A stretch of DNA of 9,976 nt from DATBAK01 sp036787815 (GTDB taxonomy: Bacteria > Actinomycetota > Acidimicrobiia > IMCC26256 > PALSA-610), in contig DAIQOP010000139.1 in NCBI GenBank assembly GCA_036787815.1, positions 1 through 9,976 of the forward strand, in the 5' to 3' direction. Made by a program: the position numbers and the translations under genes. Below are positions 1 to 5,995 of this stretch, one piece after another. The notes beneath the pieces were generated by a model, which saw only the letters and a list, made by a program, of their open reading frames with translations, made no database searches and was not told the origin of the DNA. Each line of letters opens with the position of its first letter. Position 1 is the stretch's first letter.

Positions 1-1107
1 GGTCTGCTGCTTCTGGTCGAACTGCACGGGCAGCGACCCGTACTTCAACACCAGCGCCAGGTCCTTCGCTTCACCCGACGTGAACGTGCCGCTGATCTGC
101 ACGTTCCGGCCGGTGATGCCGCTGTTGATCTTGGGCGCGGACTGCACGACGCCGTCGAGCACGATCGCGACCTGCTTGCCCACGTAGTTCGCACCGATGG
201 TGTTGGCGAAGTCGTTGCCCTTGAACGTGACGTTGACGACCCAACCCTGGCTGGAGTCGTACTGCGCCTTCGCCGTGCTCACGCGACGCCCGGTGAGCAG
301 GGTCGGCCCGACGAAGTAGCAGCCCTGCTGCGGGTCGACCTTCTTCGACTTCGAGCTCTTGTAGGGCAGCACCGCCGGCAGGTTCGGCTTGAACTGCCCC
401 GGCTTCGTGAGGAACGACCGGCACGTGGTGCCCGGTGCGATCGTGGTGCTCGTCGTCGTTGTGGAGCCGGCTTTCGCGGTGGTCGTGGCACCCGGGGGCC
501 GGGTCGTCGTCGGGGCACCGGTGGCGGGCGCGGCCGTGGTGGTCGCGCCGGCGGCGAGGGGGCGGGTCGCGACGACGGGCTGGAGGTGGAGCCGGGTGCC
601 GAGCGCACCCTTCTTCGCGGTCGTCGACGTGGGAGCCGTCGTCGAGGTCGGCTTGGCCGTCGTCGTGGGCGCACCCTTCAGGGTGGTGGTCGAACCCCCC
701 TTGGCCGTCGTGGTGGTGGTGCCCTTGGCGGTGGTCGTGGGGGTGCCCGCGGTCGCGGTGTAGGGGACGAACTGCGTGACCTCGCGGAACTGCAGCTCCG
801 CGGTGCGGCCGACGAGCGACAGGGCCTGCTGGCGGTTCTTCGCACCCGGCAGGTTGATCACGATCGTGTTGCCCTGGCGGTTCACCTCGGGTTCCGCGAC
901 GCCCAGGGCGTCGACCCGGTTGGTGATGATCTGCACCGCCGTGTTCAGGGTCGACAGGTCGGAGCCCTTCACCGGGAACAGCACGACCGAGATGCCGCCC
1001 TGCAGATCGAGTCCGAGCTGCGGGCGGCTGTTGCCGGCCAGCGTCGCGAAGAACGCGAGGAACACCAACACCACGGTGACTGCGAGAAGCCAGAATTGAC
1101 GGCGCAC
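1..1107 (-). CDS. secD: Protein translocase subunit SecD, N-terminal part (3' end outside the window)
   Basis: SecD works with SecF and YajC at the SecYEG channel and uses the proton-motive force to help pull secreted proteins across the membrane. The frame is open from a GTG at 1107 to the left edge (369 residues). Residues 6-24 form the first membrane helix. LGLDLQGG at 31-38 is the SecD/SecF GG signature. The following external P1 domain holds the family blocks ITNRVDALGV (61-70) and, near the edge, VGKQVAIVLDG and ITGRNVQISGTFTSGEAKDL. The remaining membrane helices would lie to the left of the window. A long Thr-rich segment (residues 117-228) interrupts P1 and is followed by Cys229 and Cys263, which could form a disulfide outside the cell (inference). 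The gene starts 6 bp after the yajC stop, with only a weak ribosome-binding site (GAGAA), so it is probably co-transcribed and translationally coupled with yajC. Confidence 0.95.
   Translation of the reverse strand, partial: MRRQFWLLAVTVVLVFLAFFATLAGNSRPQLGLDLQGGISVVLFPVKGSDLSTLNTAVQIITNRVDALGVAEPEVNRQGNTIVINLPGAKNRQQALSLVGRTAELQFREVTQFVPYTATAGTPTTTAKGTTTTTAKGGSTTTLKGAPTTTAKPTSTTAPTSTTAKKGALGTRLHLQPVVATRPLAAGATTTAAPATGAPTTTRPPGATTTAKAGSTTTTSTTIAPGTTCRSFLTKPGQFKPNLPAVLPYKSSKSKKVDPQQGCYFVGPTLLTGRRVSTAKAQYDSSQGWVVNVTFKGNDFANTIGANYVGKQVAIVLDGVVQSAPKINSGITGRNVQISGTFTSGEAKDLALVLKYGSLPVQFDQKQQT
424..759 (-). repeat. Thr/Ala-rich low-complexity insertion inside SecD P1 domain
   Basis: About 112 codons (SecD residues 117-228) consist largely of Thr, Ala, Pro, Gly and Lys. 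They include imperfect units such as TTTAKG, TTTTTAKG, STTTLKG and PTTTAKP, encoded by runs of ACC/ACG. The reading frame is kept throughout and conserved SecD sequence resumes after Cys229, so this is an in-frame expansion and not a gene fusion. Its position places it on the outer face of the membrane. A less repetitive stretch (residues about 161-182, containing LGTRLHLQPVVATRP) sits between two Thr-rich blocks. Similar Thr-rich linkers are common in exported proteins of some actinobacteria, but their role in SecD is unknown to me. Confidence 0.85.
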
Positions 1108-1113
1108 GGGTTC

Positions 1114-1407
1114 TCAGTCGGTCGTTTCGTCGGCCGACGTAGTGTCGGGCGTGGATGAATCGCCGATCCGGCGGCCCACCGCGCCTCGCGCGAAACGCAC
1201 CACGGTTCCGGGGGCGATCTCGAGCTCGAAGGTGTCCTGCTCGAGCCGGGTGATCCGGCCGAAGAGCCCACCGGTCGTCATGATCTCGTCGCCCTCCCGG
1301 AGCTGCGATTGAAGTGCCTCGACGGCACGGATGCGGCGCCGCGGCAGCACCAGGAACAACATGACGCATGCCACGATGACGAAGCCGAGATACAGATAGG
1401 CAGCCAC
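1114..1407 (-). CDS. yajC: Preprotein translocase subunit YajC
   Basis: YajC is the small single-span membrane partner of SecDF. The 97-residue product has one N-terminal hydrophobic helix (about residues 4-21). It is followed by the basic PRRRIRAVEALQSQLREGDEI region and MTTGGLFGRITRLE, matching the family block usually written GDEVVTxGGIxGxI. A polar, acidic Ser/Thr-rich tail ends the protein, and the length is typical. The start is a GTG at 1407, and no convincing Shine-Dalgarno sequence lies before it. The stop is 6 bp from the secD start, consistent with a yajC-secD(-secF) operon. The 119 bp between this gene and the enoyl-CoA isomerase-like gene upstream is one of the larger gaps in the window and may hold a promoter. 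Confidence 0.95.
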   Translation of the reverse strand: MAAYLYLGFVIVACVMLFLVLPRRRIRAVEALQSQLREGDEIMTTGGLFGRITRLEQDTFELEIAPGTVVRFARGAVGRRIGDSSTPDTTSADETTD

Positions 1408-1461
1408 AGTGCGGAAATCACCGACTTCGAAGGCGGAAACAGCTCAGTTGAGAGCGGAGGG

Positions 1462-1467
1462 AGCCTA
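1462..1467 (-). promoter_or_regulatory. Possible -10 element upstream of yajC-secD
   Basis: On the minus strand TAGGCT lies 54 bp before the yajC GTG, inside a 119-bp gap. It fits the loose actinobacterial -10 pattern TANNNT and would give a transcript with a leader of roughly 45-50 nt. No clear TTGACA-like -35 is seen at 16-18 bp spacing. The assignment rests on position and one hexamer only. Confidence 0.3.
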
Positions 1468-1526
1468 GCGCCTTCGTCCGGCGGTCCCGGGGCAGCCCCG
1501 CTCGATCGCGCTCCGTGGTGTCGGGC

Positions 1527-2267
1527 TCACGAGGGAACTTCGAAGACCAGGTCCCGGTCGGCGGCCACTGCGGCTTCGAGCCGGGCGAGGCGCGCACCGC
1601 GGTTCATCTTCACCTGACCGGCGTACGCGGCACGGGGCAGGGCGGCCAGCCGCTCCGCCTCGATTAGCGCCTCCTCGAGCACCCGCTCGGGCGGAACGGC
1701 GACGTCGAGGAAGCCTGCGTCGACCGCGCCGTCGGGGTCGTAGATGCGCGCCGCGACCGTGGCCTGCTGGAAGTGACGCCGGCTCAGGCGCTCTTCGCTG
1801 AGCTCGACCGCCCAGCGAGGCAGGACCATGCCGATCTGGGTCTCGATCAATCCGATGCGGAAGGCACCGAGCGCTCCCACCCGGTAGTCGGCACCGAGCA
1901 GCAACAGCGCACCGGCCGCGATCGCATGGCCGGTGCACGCCACCACCACGGGCACCGGTGACGCGAAGCACCGCGTGAACAACGCGCCGCCCGCGGTCAC
2001 GAGTTGGCCCGCCTCACGCGGCCCGGACTTCATGACCGCGAGGTCGAAACCACCCGAGAGCATCCCCGGCGTCGCGGTGATGAGCAGGGCGCCCGGACCG
2101 TCGTCGTTCGCCTCCGACTGCTCCACCTTGTCGAGCGCCGCGCCGATCGCGTCGAGCACGGCGTAGGAGAGCGCGTTCGCCTTCCCGTTGGCGATCGTGG
2201 CGACGAGCACACGACCGTGCTGCTCTTCGGTGACCGGCGAGGGTGCCGACGGCTCGTTCTCGGTCAT
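1527..2267 (-). CDS. Crotonase-fold protein, delta3,delta2-enoyl-CoA isomerase-like
   Basis: The 246-residue protein has the crotonase (enoyl-CoA hydratase/isomerase) fold. The oxyanion-hole segments are recognisable as LSGGFDL (70-76) and TGHAIAAGALLLL (112-124). The block around RIGLIETQIGM (137-147) closely resembles the equivalent segment of mitochondrial ECI1, which I recall as IGLNETQLGI. Glu142 fits the single catalytic Glu of the isomerases. The other Glu used by true hydratases is replaced by Leu at about position 121. Shifting a double bond from C3 to C2 during oxidation of unsaturated fatty acids is therefore more likely than hydration. The ATG at 2267 is preceded by GGAG at 7 bp. 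The gene lies 21 bp after ruvB and before yajC; nothing suggests a link to either pathway, so it is probably a co-transcribed passenger. The exact substrate is unknown. Confidence 0.8.
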   Translation of the reverse strand: MTENEPSAPSPVTEEQHGRVLVATIANGKANALSYAVLDAIGAALDKVEQSEANDDGPGALLITATPGMLSGGFDLAVMKSGPREAGQLVTAGGALFTRCFASPVPVVVACTGHAIAAGALLLLGADYRVGALGAFRIGLIETQIGMVLPRWAVELSEERLSRRHFQQATVAARIYDPDGAVDAGFLDVAVPPERVLEEALIEAERLAALPRAAYAGQVKMNRGARLARLEAAVAADRDLVFEVPS

Positions 2268-2288
2268 GGGGGACTCCGTGCTCAGGGC

Positions 2289-3344
2289 TCAGGAACCTGG
2301 TGGTTCGAACAGTCCGGGAGTCTCACCGGCAAGGCGGGAGGTCGGCAACCCGGGGTTCTCCAGGCCGAGATGCGCGTACGCCGCCGCCGTCGCGACGCGG
2401 CCGCGCGGGGTGCGCTGGAGCAGGCCGCACTGGAGGAGGAAGGGCTCGTACACGTCTTCGACGGTCTCGGGCTGCTCCCCCACCGCGATCGCCAGGGTCG
2501 AGAGGCCCACGGGTTGGCCGGCGAACGTGCGGCACAACGCCGAGAGCACCGCGCGGTCGACCTTGTCGAGGCCGAGCGCGTCGACCTCGAACAGCGCGAG
2601 CGCGTCGCGCGCGGTCGTGACGTTCACGGTGCCGTCGCCGCGCACCTCCGCGTAGTCGCGCACGCGGCGCAGGAGGCGGTTCGCGATGCGCGGGGTCCCG
2701 CGCGAGCGCGACGCGATCTCGGCCGCGCCTTCGGGCTCGAGGGGCACGCCGAGGATCGTCGCCGAGCGGCGCAGGATCGTCGCGAGGTCGTCGCTGGTGT
2801 AGTAGTCGAGGCGGGCGACGAAGCCGAAGCGGTCGCGCAACGGCCCGGTGATGAGACCGGTGCGCGTCGTCGCGCCCACGAGGGTGAAGCGCGGAAGCGG
2901 AAGCCGGATCGAGCGCGCCGTCGGACCCTTGCCGACGACGATGTCGAGCTGGAAGTCCTCCATCGCCGGATACAACACCTCTTCGACCGCACGCGGAAGC
3001 CGGTGCACCTCGTCGATGAAGAGCACGTCGCCGTCGTCGAGGTTGCTGAGGATCGCGGCGAGGTCGCCGGCCCGTTCGAGCGCGGGCCCCGACGTCGGCT
3101 GCATGCGCGCGCCCATCTCGACCGCGACGATCCCCGCGAGCGAGGTCTTGCCCAACCCCGGCGGCCCGGCGAGGAGCAGGTGGTCGACGGCCTGCCCCCG
3201 CGCCTTCGCGGCGCCGAGCATGATGTCGAGGTGCTCCTTGAGCGCGGCCTGACCGACGAAGTCGGAGAGCCTGCGGGGACGGAGTGTGGTCTCCTCGGCC
3301 GCCTCGACCGGCGTGGCCGCGGGCTCGAGCAGCTCGTCACGCAC
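2289..3344 (-). CDS. ruvB: Holliday junction branch migration ATPase RuvB
   Basis: RuvB is the hexameric AAA+ motor that, held by RuvA, drives branch migration of Holliday junctions in recombinational repair. The 351-residue product shows the whole family pattern: Walker A GPPGLGKT (60-67), Walker B LFIDEVH (108-114), sensor 1 GATTRTG (157-163), an arginine-finger candidate Arg170 in GPLRDRFG, sensor 2 region GTPRIANRLLRRVRDYAEV (216-234) and a C-terminal winged-helix DNA-binding domain (about 260-335) with CGLLQRTPRGR. The GTG start at 3344 overlaps the end of ruvA by 8 bp and has GAGG 8 bp upstream, so translation is probably coupled. The tail after residue 335 is short and not conserved. 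Confidence 0.98.
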   Translation of the reverse strand: MRDELLEPAATPVEAAEETTLRPRRLSDFVGQAALKEHLDIMLGAAKARGQAVDHLLLAGPPGLGKTSLAGIVAVEMGARMQPTSGPALERAGDLAAILSNLDDGDVLFIDEVHRLPRAVEEVLYPAMEDFQLDIVVGKGPTARSIRLPLPRFTLVGATTRTGLITGPLRDRFGFVARLDYYTSDDLATILRRSATILGVPLEPEGAAEIASRSRGTPRIANRLLRRVRDYAEVRGDGTVNVTTARDALALFEVDALGLDKVDRAVLSALCRTFAGQPVGLSTLAIAVGEQPETVEDVYEPFLLQCGLLQRTPRGRVATAAAYAHLGLENPGLPTSRLAGETPGLFEPPGS

Positions 3345-3930
3345 GGCTCGGCCTCAGTTGCCGCAACGCGACGCGCAGCATGACCTCGACCGGGGCGTCG
3401 TCGTCGCCTTCGAGGTTGGCGAGCACGTCGCGCACTTCGTCGGCGGAGTAGCCGAGACCGTTCAACGCCTCGCGTACCTCGGCCCGGCCGGTGAGGGGGC
3501 CGGTCTGCTCACCGAGGTCGACGTCGGGCATCGACAGTCGCGCCTTCAGGTCGACGAGGAGACGCTGCGCGGTGCGCTTCCCCACCCCGGGCACGAGGAC
3601 GAGCGCGTCGAGGTCGTCCTGGGCGAGCGCGCGGCGCAACGCGTTGGGCGAGTGGACGCCGAGGATCGCGAGCGCCAGCTTCGGGCCGACGCCCGACGCG
3701 ACGAGCAACGCCTCGAACGTGTCGCGCTCGTCGCGGGTGAGGAAGCCGAAGAGCACCATCGCGTCTTCGCGCACGTGCAGGTGCGTGAACAGGAACGCAG
3801 GTTCGCCCGGCTGCATCTTCACGAGCGTGCCGGTGGGCACCGACGCGCGGTACCCGACGCCACCGACCTCCACGAGCACCTCGCCCGACGCCGTGCGCTC
3901 GAGCACGGTGCCGCGCAGCGAGCCGATCAT
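3337..3930 (-). CDS. ruvA: Holliday junction DNA helicase subunit RuvA
   Basis: RuvA tetramers bind the four-way junction and load RuvB. The 197-residue product has the N-terminal OB-fold (MIGSLRGTV start, VGYRASVP at 25-32, about residues 1-62). Two helix-hairpin-helix motifs follow, GVGPKLA (80-86) and GVGKRTA (115-121), then a flexible acidic linker and the C-terminal RuvB-contacting domain (about 149-192, EALNGLGYSADEV). The length is normal. The ATG overlaps the ruvC stop in an ATGA arrangement, and AAGGA lies 6 bp upstream of the start. Confidence 0.97.
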   Translation of the reverse strand: MIGSLRGTVLERTASGEVLVEVGGVGYRASVPTGTLVKMQPGEPAFLFTHLHVREDAMVLFGFLTRDERDTFEALLVASGVGPKLALAILGVHSPNALRRALAQDDLDALVLVPGVGKRTAQRLLVDLKARLSMPDVDLGEQTGPLTGRAEVREALNGLGYSADEVRDVLANLEGDDDAPVEVMLRVALRQLRPSRA

Positions 3931-4538
3931 CGTGGGTCCTTGGCGAGCGCGAGGTTGATGGCCGCCTGCAAGCGCGTCGGCTCCGCGGGATCGGTCGTCG
4001 GGAGCTCACGCTCGACCCGGGCGCGCCACGAATGGCACAGCGCCAACGCGAGCGCGTCGGCGGCGTCGGGCGGTTGCGGTGCCCGCGGCAGATCGAGGAG
4101 CTTGGTGACCATCATCTGCACCGCAGCCTTGTCGGCGGCGCCGTCCCCGGTGACGGCGAGCTTCACCTCGTTCGGGCTGTACTGCACGACCGGCACCCCG
4201 GCCCGCGCCGCGACCGCCAGTGCCAGGCCGCTCGCCTGCCCGACCGAGATCGCCGTGCGCGCGTTCACCTGGAAGAGCACCCGCTCGACGGCGACGGCCC
4301 CGGGCCGGATCTCCGCGACCAGGGCCTCGAGATCGGCTTCGAGCGTCGCCAACCGGGTCGGGAGCGGCGCCTTCGGGTCGGTGCGAAGGACCCCGTAGGC
4401 CACGGCCTCGAAGCGGGCGCCGCTGCGGGCCACCGCCCCGTACCCGCAGCGCGACAGGCCCGGGTCGATGCCGAGGACCGGTCGGTCGGGCACCGGTCGG
4501 TCGGGCACCTGGCGGTCGGACGTCGGCTGGTCGAACAC
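3927..4538 (-). CDS. ruvC: Crossover junction endodeoxyribonuclease RuvC
   Basis: RuvC is the dimeric, metal-dependent resolvase that nicks Holliday junctions in symmetric strands. All four acidic active-site positions are visible: Asp25 in GIDPG, Glu85 in VERVLF, and Asp158 and Asp161 in PPDAADALALALCH, corresponding to D7, E66, D138 and D141 of the E. coli enzyme. The NARTAISVGQASGLAL segment is also typical. The frame allows three GTG starts (4538, 4508, 4493). The longest adds about 18 residues before the core and includes a duplicated VPDRP. I keep 4538 because a -10-like box lies just 7 bp upstream, which would give a leaderless mRNA; 4493 would give the more usual family length. The gene heads the ruvCAB operon, ending in ATGA with ruvA. 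Confidence 0.95.
   Translation of the reverse strand: MFDQPTSDRQVPDRPVPDRPVLGIDPGLSRCGYGAVARSGARFEAVAYGVLRTDPKAPLPTRLATLEADLEALVAEIRPGAVAVERVLFQVNARTAISVGQASGLALAVAARAGVPVVQYSPNEVKLAVTGDGAADKAAVQMMVTKLLDLPRAPQPPDAADALALALCHSWRARVERELPTTDPAEPTRLQAAINLALAKDPR
4479..4508 (-). repeat. Exact 15-bp tandem duplication in the ruvC 5' end
   Basis: The unit GTGCCCGACCGACCG occurs twice without mismatch (4494-4508 and 4479-4493, minus strand). It encodes VPDRP twice, immediately before the conserved VLGIDPG core of RuvC. Each copy starts with GTG, so each provides an alternative in-frame start codon. Being a multiple of 3, gain or loss of a unit would not break the frame. Confidence 0.9.
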
Positions 4539-4673
4539 GGGTTCGATCCTAGGGGTCCGGCCCCCCTCCCGGGCGGACCGCCCCTCATGCCGCCGCCTCC
4601 GAACCCCTCCTGGTCCGACGTTCGCCTCGCATGGGATGCGCGCGCCGTAGCAGGGACGTCGTCGTGACGGCGG
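4539..4673. other. Gap between coxG and ruvC with small inverted repeats
   Basis: This 135-bp stretch carries no credible gene. It contains CGCAT-GGG-ATGCG (4628-4640, 5-bp stem, about 33 bp past the coxG stop) and GGGCG-GAC-CGCCC (4571-4583, 5-bp stem). Neither is followed by a T-run on the minus strand, so an intrinsic terminator is only weakly supported. The TAGGAT box for ruvC lies at the left end. The layout suggests a transcript boundary between the cox module and ruvCAB. Confidence 0.35.
4546..4551 (-). promoter_or_regulatory. Candidate -10 box for a leaderless ruvC transcript
   Basis: TAGGAT on the minus strand ends 7 bp before the GTG at 4538. With the usual 6-8 bp between -10 and transcription start, RNA would begin at or next to the start codon. 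No Shine-Dalgarno sequence is present, which agrees with a leaderless mRNA, common in actinobacteria. No good -35 is seen in the G/C-rich sequence upstream. Confidence 0.45.
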
Positions 4674-5399
4674 TCAGCGGCGACGGCGCAGCCAACGGAA
4701 GAGGAGGAACGCGACGACGGCGCCGACGACGACCGGCACGAGGCGGCGACCGACCGGCGCTCCGGCGGTGGCGAGCAGGTCGACGGGCTCGACGTCGGGG
4801 CCGACGATGCGCCGCGGACCGTCGACCTGCGCCGTGGCGGGAGCCGGGGCCGCAGTGGTGGTCGCGGAGGGTGCGGCGCCGTTGGAGGTGGGTGCCGGCG
4901 ACTCGGCCGGGGCCGGAGAAGCCGGCACGGCCGGCTCGCCGACGGGCGCGTGATCGCCGGTCAGCACGTCGGCCTCGAGGCGCTCGACGAACTGCCCGAG
5001 CAGCTTCGCCGACACGTCGGCGAGCACGCCCCGCCCGAACTGGGCGACCTTGCCGGTGATCGAGAGGTCGGTGTGGACCGACACGTCGGTGCCGGAATCG
5101 TCACCGCTCATCGTGACGAGGATCTTGGCGCTCGCGTTGCCCTGCCCACGCGTGTCGCGCCCCGACGCGTCGATCACGATGCGGCGCGCGGCCTCGTCGA
5201 CCTCGGCCAACCGTGCCGTGCCCTTGTACTGCGCGGTGATCGGCCCGACCTTCACCTTCACCACGCCGCGGAACTCGTCGCCGTGGATCTCCTCGAGCTG
5301 GGCGCCGGGCAGGCAGGGAGCGATGCGCTCGATGTCGAGGAGCACCTTCCACGTCTGGTCGATCGGCGTGCTCACTCGGAATCGGTCGGTGATCTCCAT
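4674..5399 (-). CDS. coxG: CoxG-like SRPBCC protein with C-terminal membrane anchor
   Basis: The 241-residue product has three parts. Residues 1-145 are a CoxG-type SRPBCC (START-like) domain with the family block DIERIAPCLPGAQL (22-35) and VKVKVGPITAQYKG (47-60). Residues about 150-197 are a Pro/Ala/Ser/Thr-rich linker. Residues about 219-236 are a hydrophobic helix followed by RWLRRRR, so the domain should sit in the cytoplasm, tethered to the membrane. CoxG proteins attach molybdenum CO dehydrogenase to the membrane, and work on a mycobacterial CoxG assigns it a role in delivering menaquinone to the enzyme. The ATG at 5399 has a strong GGAGG 4 bp upstream. The start lies 28 bp inside mocA. 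A GTG at 5375 forms a GTGA overlap with the mocA stop, but would remove the first beta strand. The open frame upstream of 5399 is a shadow of mocA. Confidence 0.9.
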   Translation of the reverse strand: MEITDRFRVSTPIDQTWKVLLDIERIAPCLPGAQLEEIHGDEFRGVVKVKVGPITAQYKGTARLAEVDEAARRIVIDASGRDTRGQGNASAKILVTMSGDDSGTDVSVHTDLSITGKVAQFGRGVLADVSAKLLGQFVERLEADVLTGDHAPVGEPAVPASPAPAESPAPTSNGAAPSATTTAAPAPATAQVDGPRRIVGPDVEPVDLLATAGAPVGRRLVPVVVGAVVAFLLFRWLRRRR

Positions 5400-5995
5400 G
5401 CGGCCTCCAGGGCGGCGAGGTCTGCTTCGGTGTCGACGTCGGTGGGCTCGCCGGTGCCGTCGCACGGCACCTCGACGACGGGATGGTGCCTCATCAGCAC
5501 CCGTGCCCCTTCGTCGCCCTCGAGCCCGAGGGCTTCGTTCCAGTGGTCCCTGGCGATCAGAACCGGGTTGGCCCGAACCGTCGCGTACGTCGCGACGGCG
5601 AGGCGCGCGCCGGAATCGTACGCGTCGGCGAGGCGCCGATACGCCTCCGGCCCGACGAGGGGTTGGTCGCCGAGGCCGACGATCAGCGCGTCGACCTCCG
5701 ACCGCGCCTCCAGCACGCCGACGGCCGCGCGCAGGCTCGACGCGATCCCGCTCGCCCAGCGGTCGTTCCGGACCACCGTGACGCGGGGAGGTGGCGGGTC
5801 GGCGCCGAGCGCGGCCGCCTGCACCGACTCGGCCTCGCGCCCGACCACGAGCACGATGGGAGCGAGACCGGATGCCCGGAGCGCGTCGAGCGCGCGGGCG
5901 ACCACGGTCCGGCCCGCGAGCTCGGCCGTGAGCTTCGGGCGGGTGCCGTAGCGCGAGCCCTGCCCGGCCGCGAGCAGCGCCCCCGCGATCGTCAG
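5372..5995 (-). CDS. mocA: Molybdenum cofactor cytidylyltransferase, MocA-type NTP transferase
   Basis: MocA transfers CMP from CTP to molybdopterin, making the dinucleotide cofactor used by xanthine-oxidase-family enzymes. The 207-residue product starts directly with the nucleotide-binding loop ALLAAGQGSRYG (6-17) followed by Lys21. It has the metal-binding GDQP (109-112), then ANPVLIARDHW (142-152) and DVDTEADL (186-193), which match MocA's (G)HPxLx and DIDTPxD segments. No ATG, GTG or TTG lies near the required start; the only codon fitting the family start is a CTG at 5995, forming a CTGA overlap with the coxM stop and preceded by GAGG at 7 bp. The next in-frame GTG comes at about residue 31 and would delete the catalytic loop. 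Placement after coxS-coxM supports service to a Mo-hydroxylase. MobA-like or other NTP-transferase activity is not excluded. Confidence 0.85.
   Translation of the reverse strand: MTIAGALLAAGQGSRYGTRPKLTAELAGRTVVARALDALRASGLAPIVLVVGREAESVQAAALGADPPPPRVTVVRNDRWASGIASSLRAAVGVLEARSEVDALIVGLGDQPLVGPEAYRRLADAYDSGARLAVATYATVRANPVLIARDHWNEALGLEGDEGARVLMRHHPVVEVPCDGTGEPTDVDTEADLAALEAAWRSPTDSE

Noticed and set aside
424..759. CRISPR or DNA satellite interpretation of the repetitive stretch
   Set aside because: There are no equal-length direct repeats with unique spacers. The repetition follows codons for Thr/Ala/Lys in the secD frame.
71..1369. 432-residue minus-strand open frame across yajC and secD
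   Set aside because: It reads Arg/Pro/His-rich nonsense in a frame offset from secD and yajC, both of which have clear family motifs. It is a GC-driven shadow.
1488..1500. CGGGG-CAG-CCCCG inverted repeat after the isomerase gene as a terminator
   Set aside because: Short 5-bp stem, no T-run on the minus strand, and such GC palindromes arise easily in this base composition.
2004..3383. 459-residue plus-strand open frame opposite ruvB
   Set aside because: The product is Arg/Glu/Ala-rich with no recognisable domain and lies entirely against well-conserved ruvB and part of the isomerase gene.
3286..4398. 370-residue plus-strand open frame opposite ruvA and ruvC
   Set aside because: Antisense shadow of two conserved genes; low-complexity Arg/Ala/Ser composition and no supporting start signal.
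4571..4583. GGGCG-GAC-CGCCC as a protein-binding operator for ruvC
   Set aside because: It is about 20 bp upstream of the -10 candidate, but no known SOS-box or other operator pattern fits and its composition makes chance likely.
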